Shown piece after piece: positions 8,891 to 17,236 of a DNA stretch of 64,000 nt. The stretch is taken from positions 310,001 to 374,000 of the forward strand of contig JAXLRF010000007.1 in NCBI GenBank assembly GCA_046331225.1, written 5' to 3'. The notes below the pieces were generated by a model. The model did not search any database and had not been told where the DNA came from. It was given only the letters and a program-made list of their open reading frames with translations. Each line of letters opens with the position of its first letter. Position 1 is the stretch's first letter. Source of the stretch: VFMC01 sp046331225. GTDB taxonomy: Bacteria; Actinomycetota; Acidimicrobiia; Acidimicrobiales; Ilumatobacteraceae. The position numbers were made by a program, and so were the translations under genes.

Positions 8891-9724
8891 GTGAACACCG
8901 TCACCGCGACCCATTTCGACCGGACGATCGCCGTCTCGCCCGCCGGGAGCACGCCCGTCGACGGCACCGTCGTCGGCTCGACGCTCGAGTTCACCGCCGA
9001 CTTCGATCCCTCGTGGGCGTCGCTCGTCGGGATGCACGGTGGCGCGACCGCTGCGCACGTCGTGCTCGCCGCACAGCTGGCGGCGCCCGACCGTCACGTC
9101 CGCACCGTCGCGGCCTCCTTCCTGCGGCCGGGCACGATCGGCCCTGCCGCGATCACCGTCGAGGTGCTGCGCCACGGGCGCTCGCTCACCACGCTCGTCG
9201 GACGGGTCCGCCAGCAGGATCGCACCACCGCACAGGTGACCGTCACCCTCACGCCGGGCGGCGAGCGCGGCGAGTGGTCGGCGCCCGTCGGCACCGGCGT
9301 GGCGCGTCCGGCACCGCTCGCCGAGTGCGTCGAGTTCACCCCGCCACCCGGCATCCGCCACTTCGAACAGGCGCGCCTACTGCTCGATCCTGCGGCGATC
9401 CCGGGGGAGGGGATCGACGACGCCCGCGTCGCCGGACACGTGCAACCGATCGAACCGCGGCCGATCGACGCCGCCTGGCTCACCACGATCGGCGACTGGT
9501 TCCCTCCGGCGCCGTTCCGTCGCCTCACGCCACCCGTCGGCGGCATCTCGATCGACTACACCCTGCACGTCCACCGCACGCTGCCCACCGATCCCGACCG
9601 CTGGCTCGAGGGTGTGTTCGACGCACGCGAGCTGCGCGACGGCATCGCGCTCGAACACGGCTGGCTCGCCACGCCCGACGGCGTACCGGTCGCCGAGACG
9701 TTCCACACCCGTTGGGTCGGCTGA
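8891..9724 (+). CDS. Acyl-CoA thioesterase-like double hot-dog protein
   Basis: A 277-residue protein of the TesB-like / thioesterase superfamily. The N-terminal hot-dog shows MHGGATAAHVVLAAQLAAPDRHVRT and ASFLRPGTIGPAAITVEVL; the C-terminal half has the second hot-dog (WFPPAPFRRLTPPVGGISIDYTLHVHR, GWLATPDGVPVAETFHTRW). Members hydrolyse acyl-CoA thioesters or act on related substrates in the cytoplasm. GTG start with GGAGGAG 10 bases upstream. It is divergent from the MFS exporter and followed after 24 bases by the HxlR gene, so the three probably form one regulon. Confidence 0.85.
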   Translation: MNTVTATHFDRTIAVSPAGSTPVDGTVVGSTLEFTADFDPSWASLVGMHGGATAAHVVLAAQLAAPDRHVRTVAASFLRPGTIGPAAITVEVLRHGRSLTTLVGRVRQQDRTTAQVTVTLTPGGERGEWSAPVGTGVARPAPLAECVEFTPPPGIRHFEQARLLLDPAAIPGEGIDDARVAGHVQPIEPRPIDAAWLTTIGDWFPPAPFRRLTPPVGGISIDYTLHVHRTLPTDPDRWLEGVFDARELRDGIALEHGWLATPDGVPVAETFHTRWVG

Positions 9725-9748
9725 CCCCTACGCTTCGGACCGATCACC

Positions 9749-10390
9749 ATGTCCGCACCTGTGCGATACGACGAGCAGTACTGCCCGATCGCCCGCGCGC
9801 TCGACGCGCTGGGTGACCGGTGGACCCTGCTCGTGCTCCGCGAGCTCGCCGGCGGCGACCGCCGGTTCACCGATCTGAAGCGCGCGCTCGTCGGCATCAC
9901 CCCGGCGGTGCTCACCGGTCGGCTGCGTCAGCTGATCGACGAGGGCATGGTGTGCGAGGTTCCGGGCGGGTCGACCCGGGTGACCTACGCGATCACCGAG
10001 CGCGGACGCGAGGCGCAGCCGGTGCTCCGAGCACTCGCTCGATTCGGGATGGACCTGCTCGAGGACCCCGCCGAAGCCGAGCGGATCCGTCCGTGGAGCG
10101 CCGTGCAGACGTGTCTCGTCGTGTGGTTCGACCCGTTGGCCGCGACCGAGCTCGCCGTCGACGAGCGATACCTCGTGCGCGTCGACGGGGACGAGACACT
10201 GCTGTCGTCGGTGCGCGGTGGTGGGCCGACGAAGGCGCCGATCGTCACGTTGGACGTCGACGCGGCGACGCTGTTCGCGATCCGGCAGGGACGCCGCACG
10301 TGGGCCGACGCGGTCGCCGACGGCTCGCTCGTGACGACCGGTCCGAAGGCCGCCGTCACCCGGTTCCGCCGCCTGTTCCGCCTCGTCTGA
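9749..10390 (+). CDS. HxlR-family regulator with C-terminal SCP2-like domain
   Basis: A 213-residue winged-helix regulator. The HxlR domain spans about residues 1-105, with the family's early Cys (QYCPIARALDALGDRW), then TLLVLRELAGGDRRFTDLK and GITPAVLTGRLRQLIDEGMV. Typical HxlR proteins are about 110-130 residues; here the extra 100 residues (LVVWFDPLAATELA, VTLDVDAATLFAIRQGRRTWADAV) look like an SCP2 lipid-binding fold. That suggests a ligand-sensing domain for a hydrophobic molecule. It follows the thioesterase and is the likely controller of the twin palindromes at 8810-8848. TACGCT lies 14 bases before the ATG. Confidence 0.88.
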   Translation: MSAPVRYDEQYCPIARALDALGDRWTLLVLRELAGGDRRFTDLKRALVGITPAVLTGRLRQLIDEGMVCEVPGGSTRVTYAITERGREAQPVLRALARFGMDLLEDPAEAERIRPWSAVQTCLVVWFDPLAATELAVDERYLVRVDGDETLLSSVRGGGPTKAPIVTLDVDAATLFAIRQGRRTWADAVADGSLVTTGPKAAVTRFRRLFRLV

Positions 10391-10409
10391 CCCCGACGGT
10401 CCGTGTGGC

Positions 10410-10724
10410 TCAGGCCACGAACGGGTCGGTGACGGCCACCACGGCGTCGACGTTCAACGGTCCGTACAGGTGGGGGAACGCCTCGGGCGCGCCGTCGAGC
10501 TGCTCGACCTTCAGTTCCGCGGTGAGCAGCGACTCGTCGACGTGCAACAGCACCAGGTTCGGCACGCCCCGGTAGAACGAGCCCGCCACGAACGGCACCT
10601 GGGCCTCGAAGCTCAGGTGGATGAAGCCCTGCTGCTCGAGCTCCATCCCGATGGTGCTGGCGGTGTAGCTGCCGGCGGCCTTCGAGCGCAGCCAGCGGTC
10701 GCGGTCGGCGATGTGGAAGATCAC
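10410..10724 (-). CDS. DUF952 domain protein
   Basis: A small 104-residue cytoplasmic protein matching the DUF952 pattern: MIFHIADRDRW at the start, GFIHLSFEAQV in the middle, VLLHVDESLL and EAFPHLYGPLNVDAVVAV at the end. The biochemical function of this family is not established; the fold is related to glutathione S-transferase-like or ADP-ribosyl-type small enzymes only by speculation. It is transcribed against its neighbours, converging with the HxlR gene (19-base gap) and divergent from trmD. Confidence 0.88.
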   Translation of the reverse strand: MIFHIADRDRWLRSKAAGSYTASTIGMELEQQGFIHLSFEAQVPFVAGSFYRGVPNLVLLHVDESLLTAELKVEQLDGAPEAFPHLYGPLNVDAVVAVTDPFVA

Positions 10725-10777
10725 CCGGTCATCATGCCGCGGGCGCGCCCGACATCGTGCCCATAGGCTGGCGGACC

Positions 10778-11527
10778 GTGCGCGTCGACGTGTTCACCAT
10801 CTTCCCGGGCCTGGTGGACCAGTTCTGCGCCGAGAGCCTGCTCGGCAAGTGTCGCTCCACCGGCCTGCTCGACCTGCGGCTGCACGACCTGCGCGAGCAC
10901 ACCACCGACGTGCACCGCACCGTCGACGACGCCCCGTTCGGCGGCGGCGCCGGCATGGTGATGAAGCCCGAGCCGATCTTCGCCTCGGTCGAGGCCGCCG
11001 CCCCGCCTCGGCCGCTCTACCTGCTCGGACCGGGTGGTCGCCGCTTCGACCAGTCGGTCGCCCACGAGCTCGCCGGCCTGGCCGGCGGCCCGAGCGGTGG
11101 GTTCTCGCTGCTGTGCGGTCGCTACGAGGGCATCGACCACCGGGTGCGCGAGCACCTGGTCGACGGCGAGCTCAGCATCGGCGACGTGGTGCTGAGCGGC
11201 GGCGAAGTCGCTGCGTGCCTGGTCGTCGAGGCCGTCACCCGTCTGCTGCCCGGCGCGATGGGCAACGCCGAGAGCCCGGTCACCGAGAGCTTCGGTGCCA
11301 CCGGCCTACTCGAGGAGCCGCACTACACCCGGCCGGCCGAGTTCCGGGGATGGGCGGTGCCCGACGTGCTGCGCAGCGGCGACCACGGCAAGGTGGCCCG
11401 CTGGCGGGAGGCGCAGCGGCTGCACCGCACCCTGCAATGGCGCCCGGACCTGATCGAGGCGCGAGGCGGGCTCACGGAACCCGAGCGGCGACTGTTGGAA
11501 GAGTTCCCTCCGACCCCGTATCCTTAG
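10778..11527 (+). CDS. trmD: tRNA (guanine-N1)-methyltransferase TrmD
   Basis: Methylates G37 of tRNAs with S-adenosylmethionine, preventing frameshifting. The 249-residue product shows VDVFTIFPGLVDQF, GGGAGMVMKPEPIF, LCGRYEGIDHRV and LSGGEVAACLVVEAVTRLLPG, the knotted SPOUT motifs. An in-frame GTG at 10757 exists, but the GTG at 10778 starts right at the conserved N-terminus and lies 8 bases after TAGGCT, consistent with a leaderless start. It is 38 bases from rplS, the usual partner. Confidence 0.97.
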   Translation: MRVDVFTIFPGLVDQFCAESLLGKCRSTGLLDLRLHDLREHTTDVHRTVDDAPFGGGAGMVMKPEPIFASVEAAAPPRPLYLLGPGGRRFDQSVAHELAGLAGGPSGGFSLLCGRYEGIDHRVREHLVDGELSIGDVVLSGGEVAACLVVEAVTRLLPGAMGNAESPVTESFGATGLLEEPHYTRPAEFRGWAVPDVLRSGDHGKVARWREAQRLHRTLQWRPDLIEARGGLTEPERRLLEEFPPTPYP

Positions 11528-11564
11528 CTGTTCCATTTCTCCAGGCCTGCAGGATGTTCGCGCC

Positions 11565-11912
11565 ATGAAGTCCACCGATCTCGTCGACAACCAGTACCTC
11601 CGCACCGATCTGCCGGCGTTCGGCCCCGGTGACGAGGTCAAGGTCCACGTGAAGGTCGTCGAAGGCAACAAGGAGCGCGTCCAGGTCTTCCAGGGCAACG
11701 TGATCCGTCGCCAGGGCAGCGGCGTCGCCGAGACCTACACCGTTCGCAAGGTCAGCTACGGCGTCGGCGTCGAGCGCACCTTCCCGGTGCACACGCCCAC
11801 GGTCGCCAAGGTCGAGCTGCTCAAGCGTGGCGACGTGCGCCGCGCCAAGCTCTACTACCTGCGCGATCGCTCGGGCAAGGCCGCCAAGATCCGCGAGAAG
11901 CGCGACTCCTGA
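11565..11912 (+). CDS. rplS: 50S ribosomal protein L19
   Basis: Large-subunit protein at the 30S-50S interface. The 115 residues include LPAFGPGDEVKVHVKVVEGNK, ERVQVFQGNVIRRQG, FTVRK-like ETYTVRKVSYGVGVERTFP and the C-terminal RAKLYYLRDRSGKAAKIREK. Length and start are standard. It follows trmD on the same strand; a CAGGA lies 11 bases before the ATG. In many actinobacteria lepB and rnhB follow; neither is present here. Confidence 0.98.
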   Translation: MKSTDLVDNQYLRTDLPAFGPGDEVKVHVKVVEGNKERVQVFQGNVIRRQGSGVAETYTVRKVSYGVGVERTFPVHTPTVAKVELLKRGDVRRAKLYYLRDRSGKAAKIREKRDS

Positions 11913-11967
11913 GCCGTCTGCGGCGGGCGCGCCGTGGTGCGCCCGATCCCACGAAAGGTCGCGGCCG

Positions 11968-12267
11968 ATGAGCTCCGACGATCTCGAGAACTTCGAAGCC
12001 GAGCGAGAGCTCGCTCTCGCGCAGGAGTACCAGGACGTCGCGGGCATGTTCCGCTTCGCCGTCGAGACCGAGCGCCGCTTCTACCTCGCGAACGAAGTCG
12101 ACGTCACCGTGTCGGGCGACAGCTCCCGCCCGGTGATCGAGGTCCAGCTCACCGATGCGTGGGTGTGGGACATGTACCGCAAGAGCCGCTTCGTGCCGAA
12201 GGTGCGGGTGTTGAGCTTCAAAGACGTCAACGTCGAAGAGCTCCCCGTCCCCGACCTGCAGCTCTGA
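11968..12267 (+). CDS. DUF2469 family protein
   Basis: A 99-residue protein almost exclusive to Actinomycetota. It shows the family signature: MSSDDLENFEAERELALAQEY, VETERRFYLANEVDV, DAWVWDMYRKSRFVPKVRV and FKDVNVEEL. Function is unknown; it is conserved next to rnhB and yraN in actinobacteria. Here it follows rplS after 55 bases, but yraN is 4.6 kb away. The ATG at 11968 is chosen because it begins exactly at the conserved N-terminus; AAAGG lies upstream. This gene is a good lineage marker for the window. Confidence 0.92.
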   Translation: MSSDDLENFEAERELALAQEYQDVAGMFRFAVETERRFYLANEVDVTVSGDSSRPVIEVQLTDAWVWDMYRKSRFVPKVRVLSFKDVNVEELPVPDLQL

Positions 12268-12381
12268 GCGCGGGTCCACGCGCTCACCCGATCAGCGTCA
12301 CCCAAGGTTCGACCTCCGTTCACCCGCCGTTCGCCGACGACGCGCGGTCGGCCGGGGGTGCTCGGCCAAGATCGTGAGCCC

Positions 12382-14088
12382 ATGCGCCCGGGACCTCACG
12401 CCTCGACCCGGACGACCGACGGCGACTCGCGACGCGACGTCCGACGTGTGCTCGCGATGGAGGTGGTGTCGGGCATCGGCGACGGCGTGTTCTGGGTCGG
12501 GCTCGCCGCCACGCTGATCGACCGTCGCGTCGGCGCCGGTGGGTTCGCCCTCGCGGCGTTGGTACGGCTCGGCCCGCGTGCGCTCCTCAGTGCCCCGGCC
12601 AGCGTGTGGGCGGAACGCTTTCCACGACGGTGGCTGCTCGTCGCCGTCGATCTCGTGCGAGCGCTCTCGATGGTCGTGGTCGCGTCGATCGCGTCGTCGG
12701 TGGGCCATCTGTTCCTGCTCGTGCCGGTCGCGGTGTCGTACACGGTCGCCGCGCCGTACCGCCCGGTGATCACCGCGGCGCTGCCGTTGGTCGTCGGTGA
12801 GCGCGACCTCGGGTCGGCGAACGCTCGGATCAGCACCGTCCGCCAGGTGATGACGTTCGTCGGCCCGCTCGTCGGCGCCGGAGTGGTCGCCTCGGTCGGG
12901 ACCACGGCTGCGTTCTGGGTCAACGCCGCGACGTTCGTGGTGGCCTCGTCGCTGATCTCGTCGGTGCGTTCGCTCGACGGATCGGCGGCGGGTCGAACGC
13001 CGTCGTCCCGTGCGGGGTCGGGAGCCGGGCGGGTGCGAGCGGGTACGGCCACCCGTTGGACGGTCTCGCCGGTCTCGCCGGTCTCGCCGGTCTCGCCGGC
13101 CGAGACGCCCGGCGTGGCCGTGATCGGCTGGTCCGTGTTCGTGATGTACGTCGTCCGCGGCGCCGAGCTCGTCCTGTATCCCCTCGTCGCCGTGCAATGG
13201 GGATGGGGCGACGGCGGTATCGGACTGCTGTCGGGCGTCGTGGGCCTCGGTGCGATCGCAGCCTTGCCGCTCGCCGCCCGAGCCGCCGAGGACTCGCGGC
13301 CGGATCGGACCGTCCTCGCATCGCTGGTGGCCACGGCCGTGCCCTTGCTGGTCGTGGCAACCGGTCCGGCTGCGGCGCTGACCTGCCTGGTGCTCTTCGT
13401 GATCGGCGCAGCGGTGGTGGTGTTCGAGGTGACGTCGGTGGTCTCCTTGCAGCGCCTCGTCGACGAACGAGCACTCGCTCGTGTGTTCGGCGTGGTGCAC
13501 GCGGCCAGCAACGGCGGCAAGCTCGTCGGCGCCCTGGCTGCGCCGGCCCTGGTCGGCGCCTTCGGGCTCGACGGCGCGCTCGTCGCGCTCGCCGGGACAC
13601 TGGCCGCTCTGGCGTTCGGTGGTGCGCCGGCCCTGCGATCGCTGGCCGCCACGTCGTCGGCGCGCAGCAGGGTCCTCCGGCCGACGGTCGAGGCGCTCGC
13701 TGCGCTCGGTGTCTTCGAGGGCGCATCGGTCCCGGCGCTCGAGCGTGTCGCTGCGTCGGTCGCCGAGGTCGAGGTCGAGGCCGGTACCCGGGTCATCCGG
13801 CAGGGCGAGGAGGCCGACGACCTGTTCGTCGTGCGGCGGGGGACGTTCGACGCGGTGATCGGGGGACAGGTGGTGAACACGGTCGGACCGGGTGGCTGGT
13901 TCTGCGAGATCGGCCTGCTGCAACGCGTGCCGCGCACGGCGGATGTCGTGGCCACCGAGGACGCCACCCTGTGGCGAATCCCCGGCGCCGTGTTCCTCGC
14001 CTCGCTCGGCGATGTCGCGGCCGTCCCGACGGCACTGCTCGCCGAGATGTCCGAGCGGCTCCGTCGCACCGCCGAGCTGCAGGCGTGA
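12382..14088 (+). CDS. MFS transporter fused to a cyclic-nucleotide-binding domain (copy 1)
   Basis: A 568-residue membrane protein. Residues about 20-420 form an MFS-like transporter with around 12 hydrophobic segments (for example VVSGIGDGVFWVGLAATLID, LLGAIAALPLAARAA). Residues about 440-560 form a cNMP/Crp-like beta-roll: LGVFEGASVPALERVAASV, VIRQGEEADDLFVVRRG, GPGGWFCEIGLLQRVPRTADV. A Val-Ser-Pro repeat encoded by four 9-bp units lies in the central loop. The ATG at 12382 lies 9 bases after CAAGAT. A similar fusion on the opposite strand (15057-16715) faces it across a metallo-hydrolase gene. Transport gated by a cytoplasmic nucleotide is inferred; the substrate is unknown. Confidence 0.88.
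   Translation: MRPGPHASTRTTDGDSRRDVRRVLAMEVVSGIGDGVFWVGLAATLIDRRVGAGGFALAALVRLGPRALLSAPASVWAERFPRRWLLVAVDLVRALSMVVVASIASSVGHLFLLVPVAVSYTVAAPYRPVITAALPLVVGERDLGSANARISTVRQVMTFVGPLVGAGVVASVGTTAAFWVNAATFVVASSLISSVRSLDGSAAGRTPSSRAGSGAGRVRAGTATRWTVSPVSPVSPVSPAETPGVAVIGWSVFVMYVVRGAELVLYPLVAVQWGWGDGGIGLLSGVVGLGAIAALPLAARAAEDSRPDRTVLASLVATAVPLLVVATGPAAALTCLVLFVIGAAVVVFEVTSVVSLQRLVDERALARVFGVVHAASNGGKLVGALAAPALVGAFGLDGALVALAGTLAALAFGGAPALRSLAATSSARSRVLRPTVEALAALGVFEGASVPALERVAASVAEVEVEAGTRVIRQGEEADDLFVVRRGTFDAVIGGQVVNTVGPGGWFCEIGLLQRVPRTADVVATEDATLWRIPGAVFLASLGDVAAVPTALLAEMSERLRRTAELQA
13062..13097 (+). repeat. Four exact 9-bp tandem repeats inside an MFS gene
   Basis: Four consecutive copies of GGTCTCGCC encode a Val-Ser-Pro repeat in the large central loop of the MFS/cNMP protein. 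Being a multiple of three, unit gain or loss would keep the frame. It is the only such tract in this gene. Confidence 0.9.
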
Positions 14089-14150
14089 TCGTGGTCGTGC
14101 CACGTTCCGCCGTCGCGACGCGAGCGACGGTGCGCGGGTAGGTTGCCCGC

Positions 14151-15020
14151 ATGCAGGTGCACGTGTGCGGGGTGCGGGGCTCGACGCCGGCACCGGGGGA
14201 GTCGTTCGCCCGTGTGGGCGGTCACACGTCGTGCATCGCGATCGGGCACGACCCCGACGAGCGACCGTCGCTCGTGCTCGACGCCGGCACCGGGTTGCGG
14301 TACCTGTCGAAGGTGCTCGCCGGTGAGGCCTTCGTCGGCACGATGATCCTCGGCCACCTGCACTGGGACCACATGATGGGTCTGCCGTTCTTCGCCGCCG
14401 GTGATCGCCCCGACAGTCGGGTGCGGCTGCTCGTGCCCGAGCAGGGCGAGGCCGCGCTCGACCTGCTCGACCGGGCGATGGGGCCGCCGCTGTTCCCGAT
14501 CACGGCCCGCGACCTACGGGGCGACTGGACCTTCGACACCTACGACGAGGGCAGCTTCACGGCCGAAGGGTTCACCGTGCTGGCCCGAGAGATCCCGCAC
14601 AAGGGCGGCCGCACGATGGGCATCCGGGTGAGCGACGGCCACTCGTCGATCGCCTACCTCTCGGATCACTCACCCCACGACCTCGGACCGGGCGACGACG
14701 GGCTCGGCGACCTGCACCCGGCCGCGGTCGAACTCGCCGACGGGGTCGACCTCCTGGTGCACGACGCCCAGTACACGGCCCACGAGCTGCCCACCCGGTT
14801 CCACTGGGGTCATGCGGCGGCCGACTACGCGGTCACCCTCGGACGGGCGTGCGGGGTGGGCACGGTGCTGCTGTTCCACCACGACCCCTCACGCACCGAC
14901 GACCAGGTGTTCGCACTGGGCGACTCGCTGCGGCCCGAGGGTGGGTCGGTGGACGGCCCGGCGGTCGAGGTGGCCACCGAAGGTCGCGTGTTCTCGCTCG
15001 GTGCCCGGCGCCGCAGCTGA
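14151..15020 (+). CDS. Metallo-beta-lactamase-fold hydrolase
   Basis: A 289-residue MBL-fold enzyme. The metal motif HLHWDH follows GTMILG at about residue 66-71, and further ligands are visible in EIPHKGGRTMG, AYLSDHSPHD, LVHDAQYT and LLFHHDPSRTD. The opening (VHVCGVRGSTPAPG, then GGHTSCIAIG) is that of the RNase Z/PhnP-related group, which includes cyclic-nucleotide phosphodiesterases. It lies between two facing MFS/cNMP-domain genes, so hydrolysis of the nucleotide those domains sense is an attractive but unproven idea. TAGGTT lies 6 bases before the ATG, suggesting leaderless transcription. Confidence 0.87.
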   Translation: MQVHVCGVRGSTPAPGESFARVGGHTSCIAIGHDPDERPSLVLDAGTGLRYLSKVLAGEAFVGTMILGHLHWDHMMGLPFFAAGDRPDSRVRLLVPEQGEAALDLLDRAMGPPLFPITARDLRGDWTFDTYDEGSFTAEGFTVLAREIPHKGGRTMGIRVSDGHSSIAYLSDHSPHDLGPGDDGLGDLHPAAVELADGVDLLVHDAQYTAHELPTRFHWGHAAADYAVTLGRACGVGTVLLFHHDPSRTDDQVFALGDSLRPEGGSVDGPAVEVATEGRVFSLGARRRS

Positions 15021-15056
15021 CCCGGCGGCGACCCTGGCGCCGTCCGGCGTGCCGGA

Positions 15057-16715
15057 TCAGACGATGCCGAGCCGCCAGGTCACCACGTGCTCGGCCTGCT
15101 CGGACGACGCGCCGTGGCCCGTCACGGCGGGCAGGAACAGGTCGCGATCGATCGATCGCAGCACCGTGTCGCTCGCCGCCGTGATCGTGGCCGTGCGTGG
15201 CACGTCGCGCAGCAGCGCGATCTCGCCGAACGACTCGCCCGCGGTCTGGCTGCGCACGAACTGGTCGCGGATCGCCACGTCGACACGGCCCGACTCGATC
15301 ACGTAGAAGCGATCGCCCGCCTGGCCCTCGCGGAACACCACCTCGCCGGCCGGCACCCGCACCTGCTCCGAGCCGCGAGCCAGGCGCTCGAGCACCGGCT
15401 CGGGCAGCGCGGCGAGCATCGGCACGCGACGTAGCACCTCGAGCCCCGCGGGCCCCAGGGTGTGACGGTCGATGCGAGCCAACCCGGCCGAGCCGAGCAG
15501 CACGAGCAGCGTGACGAGCCCGCCGATCACGGCGAGACCGGGCCGCAGCCCGATGGTGTGCAACAGCAGGGGCATCACCGCGGCACCGAGCGCCATGCCA
15601 CCGATCACGGCGCTGTCCATCGCGCCGAACACGCGCCCCATCACCGCGTCGGGCACCAGGCGCTGCAGGATCGTCGACGCGTTGATGTCGACCACCGAGT
15701 TGGCGAGCCCGATGGTGGCCATGGCCAGCAGCGCTGTGGGCAACACCGGCCAGGCGGCGATCAGCAGGAGCGGCAGCGCCCACAGGGCCACGCCGACGCC
15801 GAAGTCGGCGGCCAGTCGACCCCGACGACTGAGCACCAGCGCCACGGCGCCGCCGAGCAACCCACCGACCCCGAGCGCCGCCTCGAGCAGGCCGACCCCG
15901 CCGTCGCCGAGGTCGAGCAGGTCGAGGGCGATCGCGACGACGAACACGAGCGACGCGCCCGCCACCAGCGTCTGTGCGCAGTACAGCCCGATCACGAGGC
16001 GCAGGTCGCGGCTGCGGAGGATCTCGCGGTAGCCGGCCATCGACTCGCGCAGGAACCCGTCGGACGGTTCGTCGTCGGCCCGCTTCGGAACCGCCGAGAC
16101 GCCCTCGGGTAGCCTCAGGCCGAGCACCACCACCGCCGACCACACGAACGTGAGGGCGTCGAAGGCGTACACGGCGGCCGGGTCGGTGACGGCGAGCAGC
16201 AGCCCGGCCAGTGCGGGCCCGACGAAGAAGCCGACGCTCTCGATGGTGCTCGACGCGACGTTGGCCGCGGTGAGCTCGTCGGGATGCTCGGCCAGTTGGG
16301 GGAGCAGCGCCGCCTGCGATGGCCGGAACGGCGTCCCGACCAGCGCGACCACGATCGCGAGCACGTACACCGCGATCGCCGGCCCGTCCGTCTCGATGAT
16401 CGCCGCAGCGGTCAGCACGAGTGCGCCGCGCACCAGGTCGACGACGATCATCACCCGGCGCCGATCGAGCCGGTCGGCCAGCAGCGACGCGAAGGGTGCC
16501 ACCACCGCCACCAGCACGTAACGGGCCACACCGATCAGGCCGACCGCCGTGGCACCACCCTGCGAGTAGGCGTACACCGATGCCGCCACCGCGTACGCCC
16601 AGTCGCCGATCACCGAGCCGACCAGCGCGACGTTGAGCCGCCGCAGCCCCGGGTTGCGCACCACACCGGCGATGGCTGCCCGCGACTCGCGGAACTGCTC
16701 TCCCAACGTCGACAC
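15057..16715 (-). CDS. MFS transporter fused to a cyclic-nucleotide-binding domain (copy 2)
   Basis: A 552-residue paralogue of the 12382-14088 protein. The MFS part (VVRNPGLRRLNVALVGSVIGDW, GVARYVLVAVVAPFASLLADRL with the DRR motif) occupies about 1-410. The C-terminal cNMP domain shows LRRVPMLAALPEPVLERLA, VVFREGQAGDRFYVIESGRV and GESFGEIALLRDVPRTATIT. The GTG at 16715 was chosen: TACAGT lies 6 bases upstream, and the longer open frame has no features. It converges on the metallo-hydrolase with a 36-base gap. The beta-roll keeps the FGEIALLRDVPRTAT phosphate-binding cassette, closer to true cNMP binders than copy 1. Confidence 0.88.
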   Translation of the reverse strand: MSTLGEQFRESRAAIAGVVRNPGLRRLNVALVGSVIGDWAYAVAASVYAYSQGGATAVGLIGVARYVLVAVVAPFASLLADRLDRRRVMIVVDLVRGALVLTAAAIIETDGPAIAVYVLAIVVALVGTPFRPSQAALLPQLAEHPDELTAANVASSTIESVGFFVGPALAGLLLAVTDPAAVYAFDALTFVWSAVVVLGLRLPEGVSAVPKRADDEPSDGFLRESMAGYREILRSRDLRLVIGLYCAQTLVAGASLVFVVAIALDLLDLGDGGVGLLEAALGVGGLLGGAVALVLSRRGRLAADFGVGVALWALPLLLIAAWPVLPTALLAMATIGLANSVVDINASTILQRLVPDAVMGRVFGAMDSAVIGGMALGAAVMPLLLHTIGLRPGLAVIGGLVTLLVLLGSAGLARIDRHTLGPAGLEVLRRVPMLAALPEPVLERLARGSEQVRVPAGEVVFREGQAGDRFYVIESGRVDVAIRDQFVRSQTAGESFGEIALLRDVPRTATITAASDTVLRSIDRDLFLPAVTGHGASSEQAEHVVTWRLGIV

Positions 16716-16798
16716 GCGGCGACTGTAGCCAGCGGTCGGGCGCGGCGCGGTCGGGCCGTGGCGGCGGTTGAATGCGGGCGCGTCCCCCGCACATCCGA

Positions 16799-16841
16799 GT
16801 GTCCCCGGTGGTGGCCGACCGTGTGGTCGGCCCTCGGGCAC
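16799..16841. other. Hairpin in the leader of yraN
   Basis: An 8-bp perfect stem GGCCGACC/GGTCGGCC (16813-16820 and 16825-16832, loop GTGT) sits within weaker outer pairing, about 20 bases upstream of the yraN ribosome-binding site. It may be a terminator for upstream transcription or a leader structure; no T-tract. Confidence 0.5.
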
Positions 16842-16861
16842 GCGGCTCACGAGGAGGACCG

Positions 16862-17206
16862 ATGACGGGGAGCAACCAGGCCCGAGGGCGATGGGGCGAG
16901 GAGCAGGCGGCCGGCTGGTACCGCCGGCACGGCGGCGTGGTGATCGATCGCAACTGGCGCTGCGACCGGGGCGAGCTCGATCTCGTGGTGCAGGTGGGCG
17001 AGACGGTGGTGTTCGCCGAGGTGAAGGCGCGTCGCGACGAGCGCTTCGGGCCGGCGTCGGCCGCGGTGGGCGAACGCAAGCAGCGCACCCTGCGGCTGCT
17101 CGCCACACGCTGGCTCGACGAGCATCCCGGTCATCGCGGCGCGATCCGCTTCGACGTGGTGGCGATCACCGGCACGCGTCTCGACGTGATCGAGCACGCC
17201 TTCTGA
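16862..17206 (+). CDS. yraN: YraN/UPF0102 family endonuclease-like protein
   Basis: A 114-residue protein with a PD-(D/E)XK nuclease-like core: RGRWGEEQAAGWYRRHG, NWRCDRGELDLVVQ and FAEVKARRDERFG give the D...EVK signature. Function is unproven; it may resolve or process nucleic acid structures. ATG at 16862 has GAGGAG 5-10 bases upstream; the longer open frame begins in a hairpin region. It normally follows DUF2469 in actinobacteria, but here a 4.4-kb transporter/hydrolase group separates them. Confidence 0.93.
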   Translation: MTGSNQARGRWGEEQAAGWYRRHGGVVIDRNWRCDRGELDLVVQVGETVVFAEVKARRDERFGPASAAVGERKQRTLRLLATRWLDEHPGHRGAIRFDVVAITGTRLDVIEHAF

Positions 17207-17236
17207 GCGGCGGGCGACCGCGCCTGCCGGTCGGGG

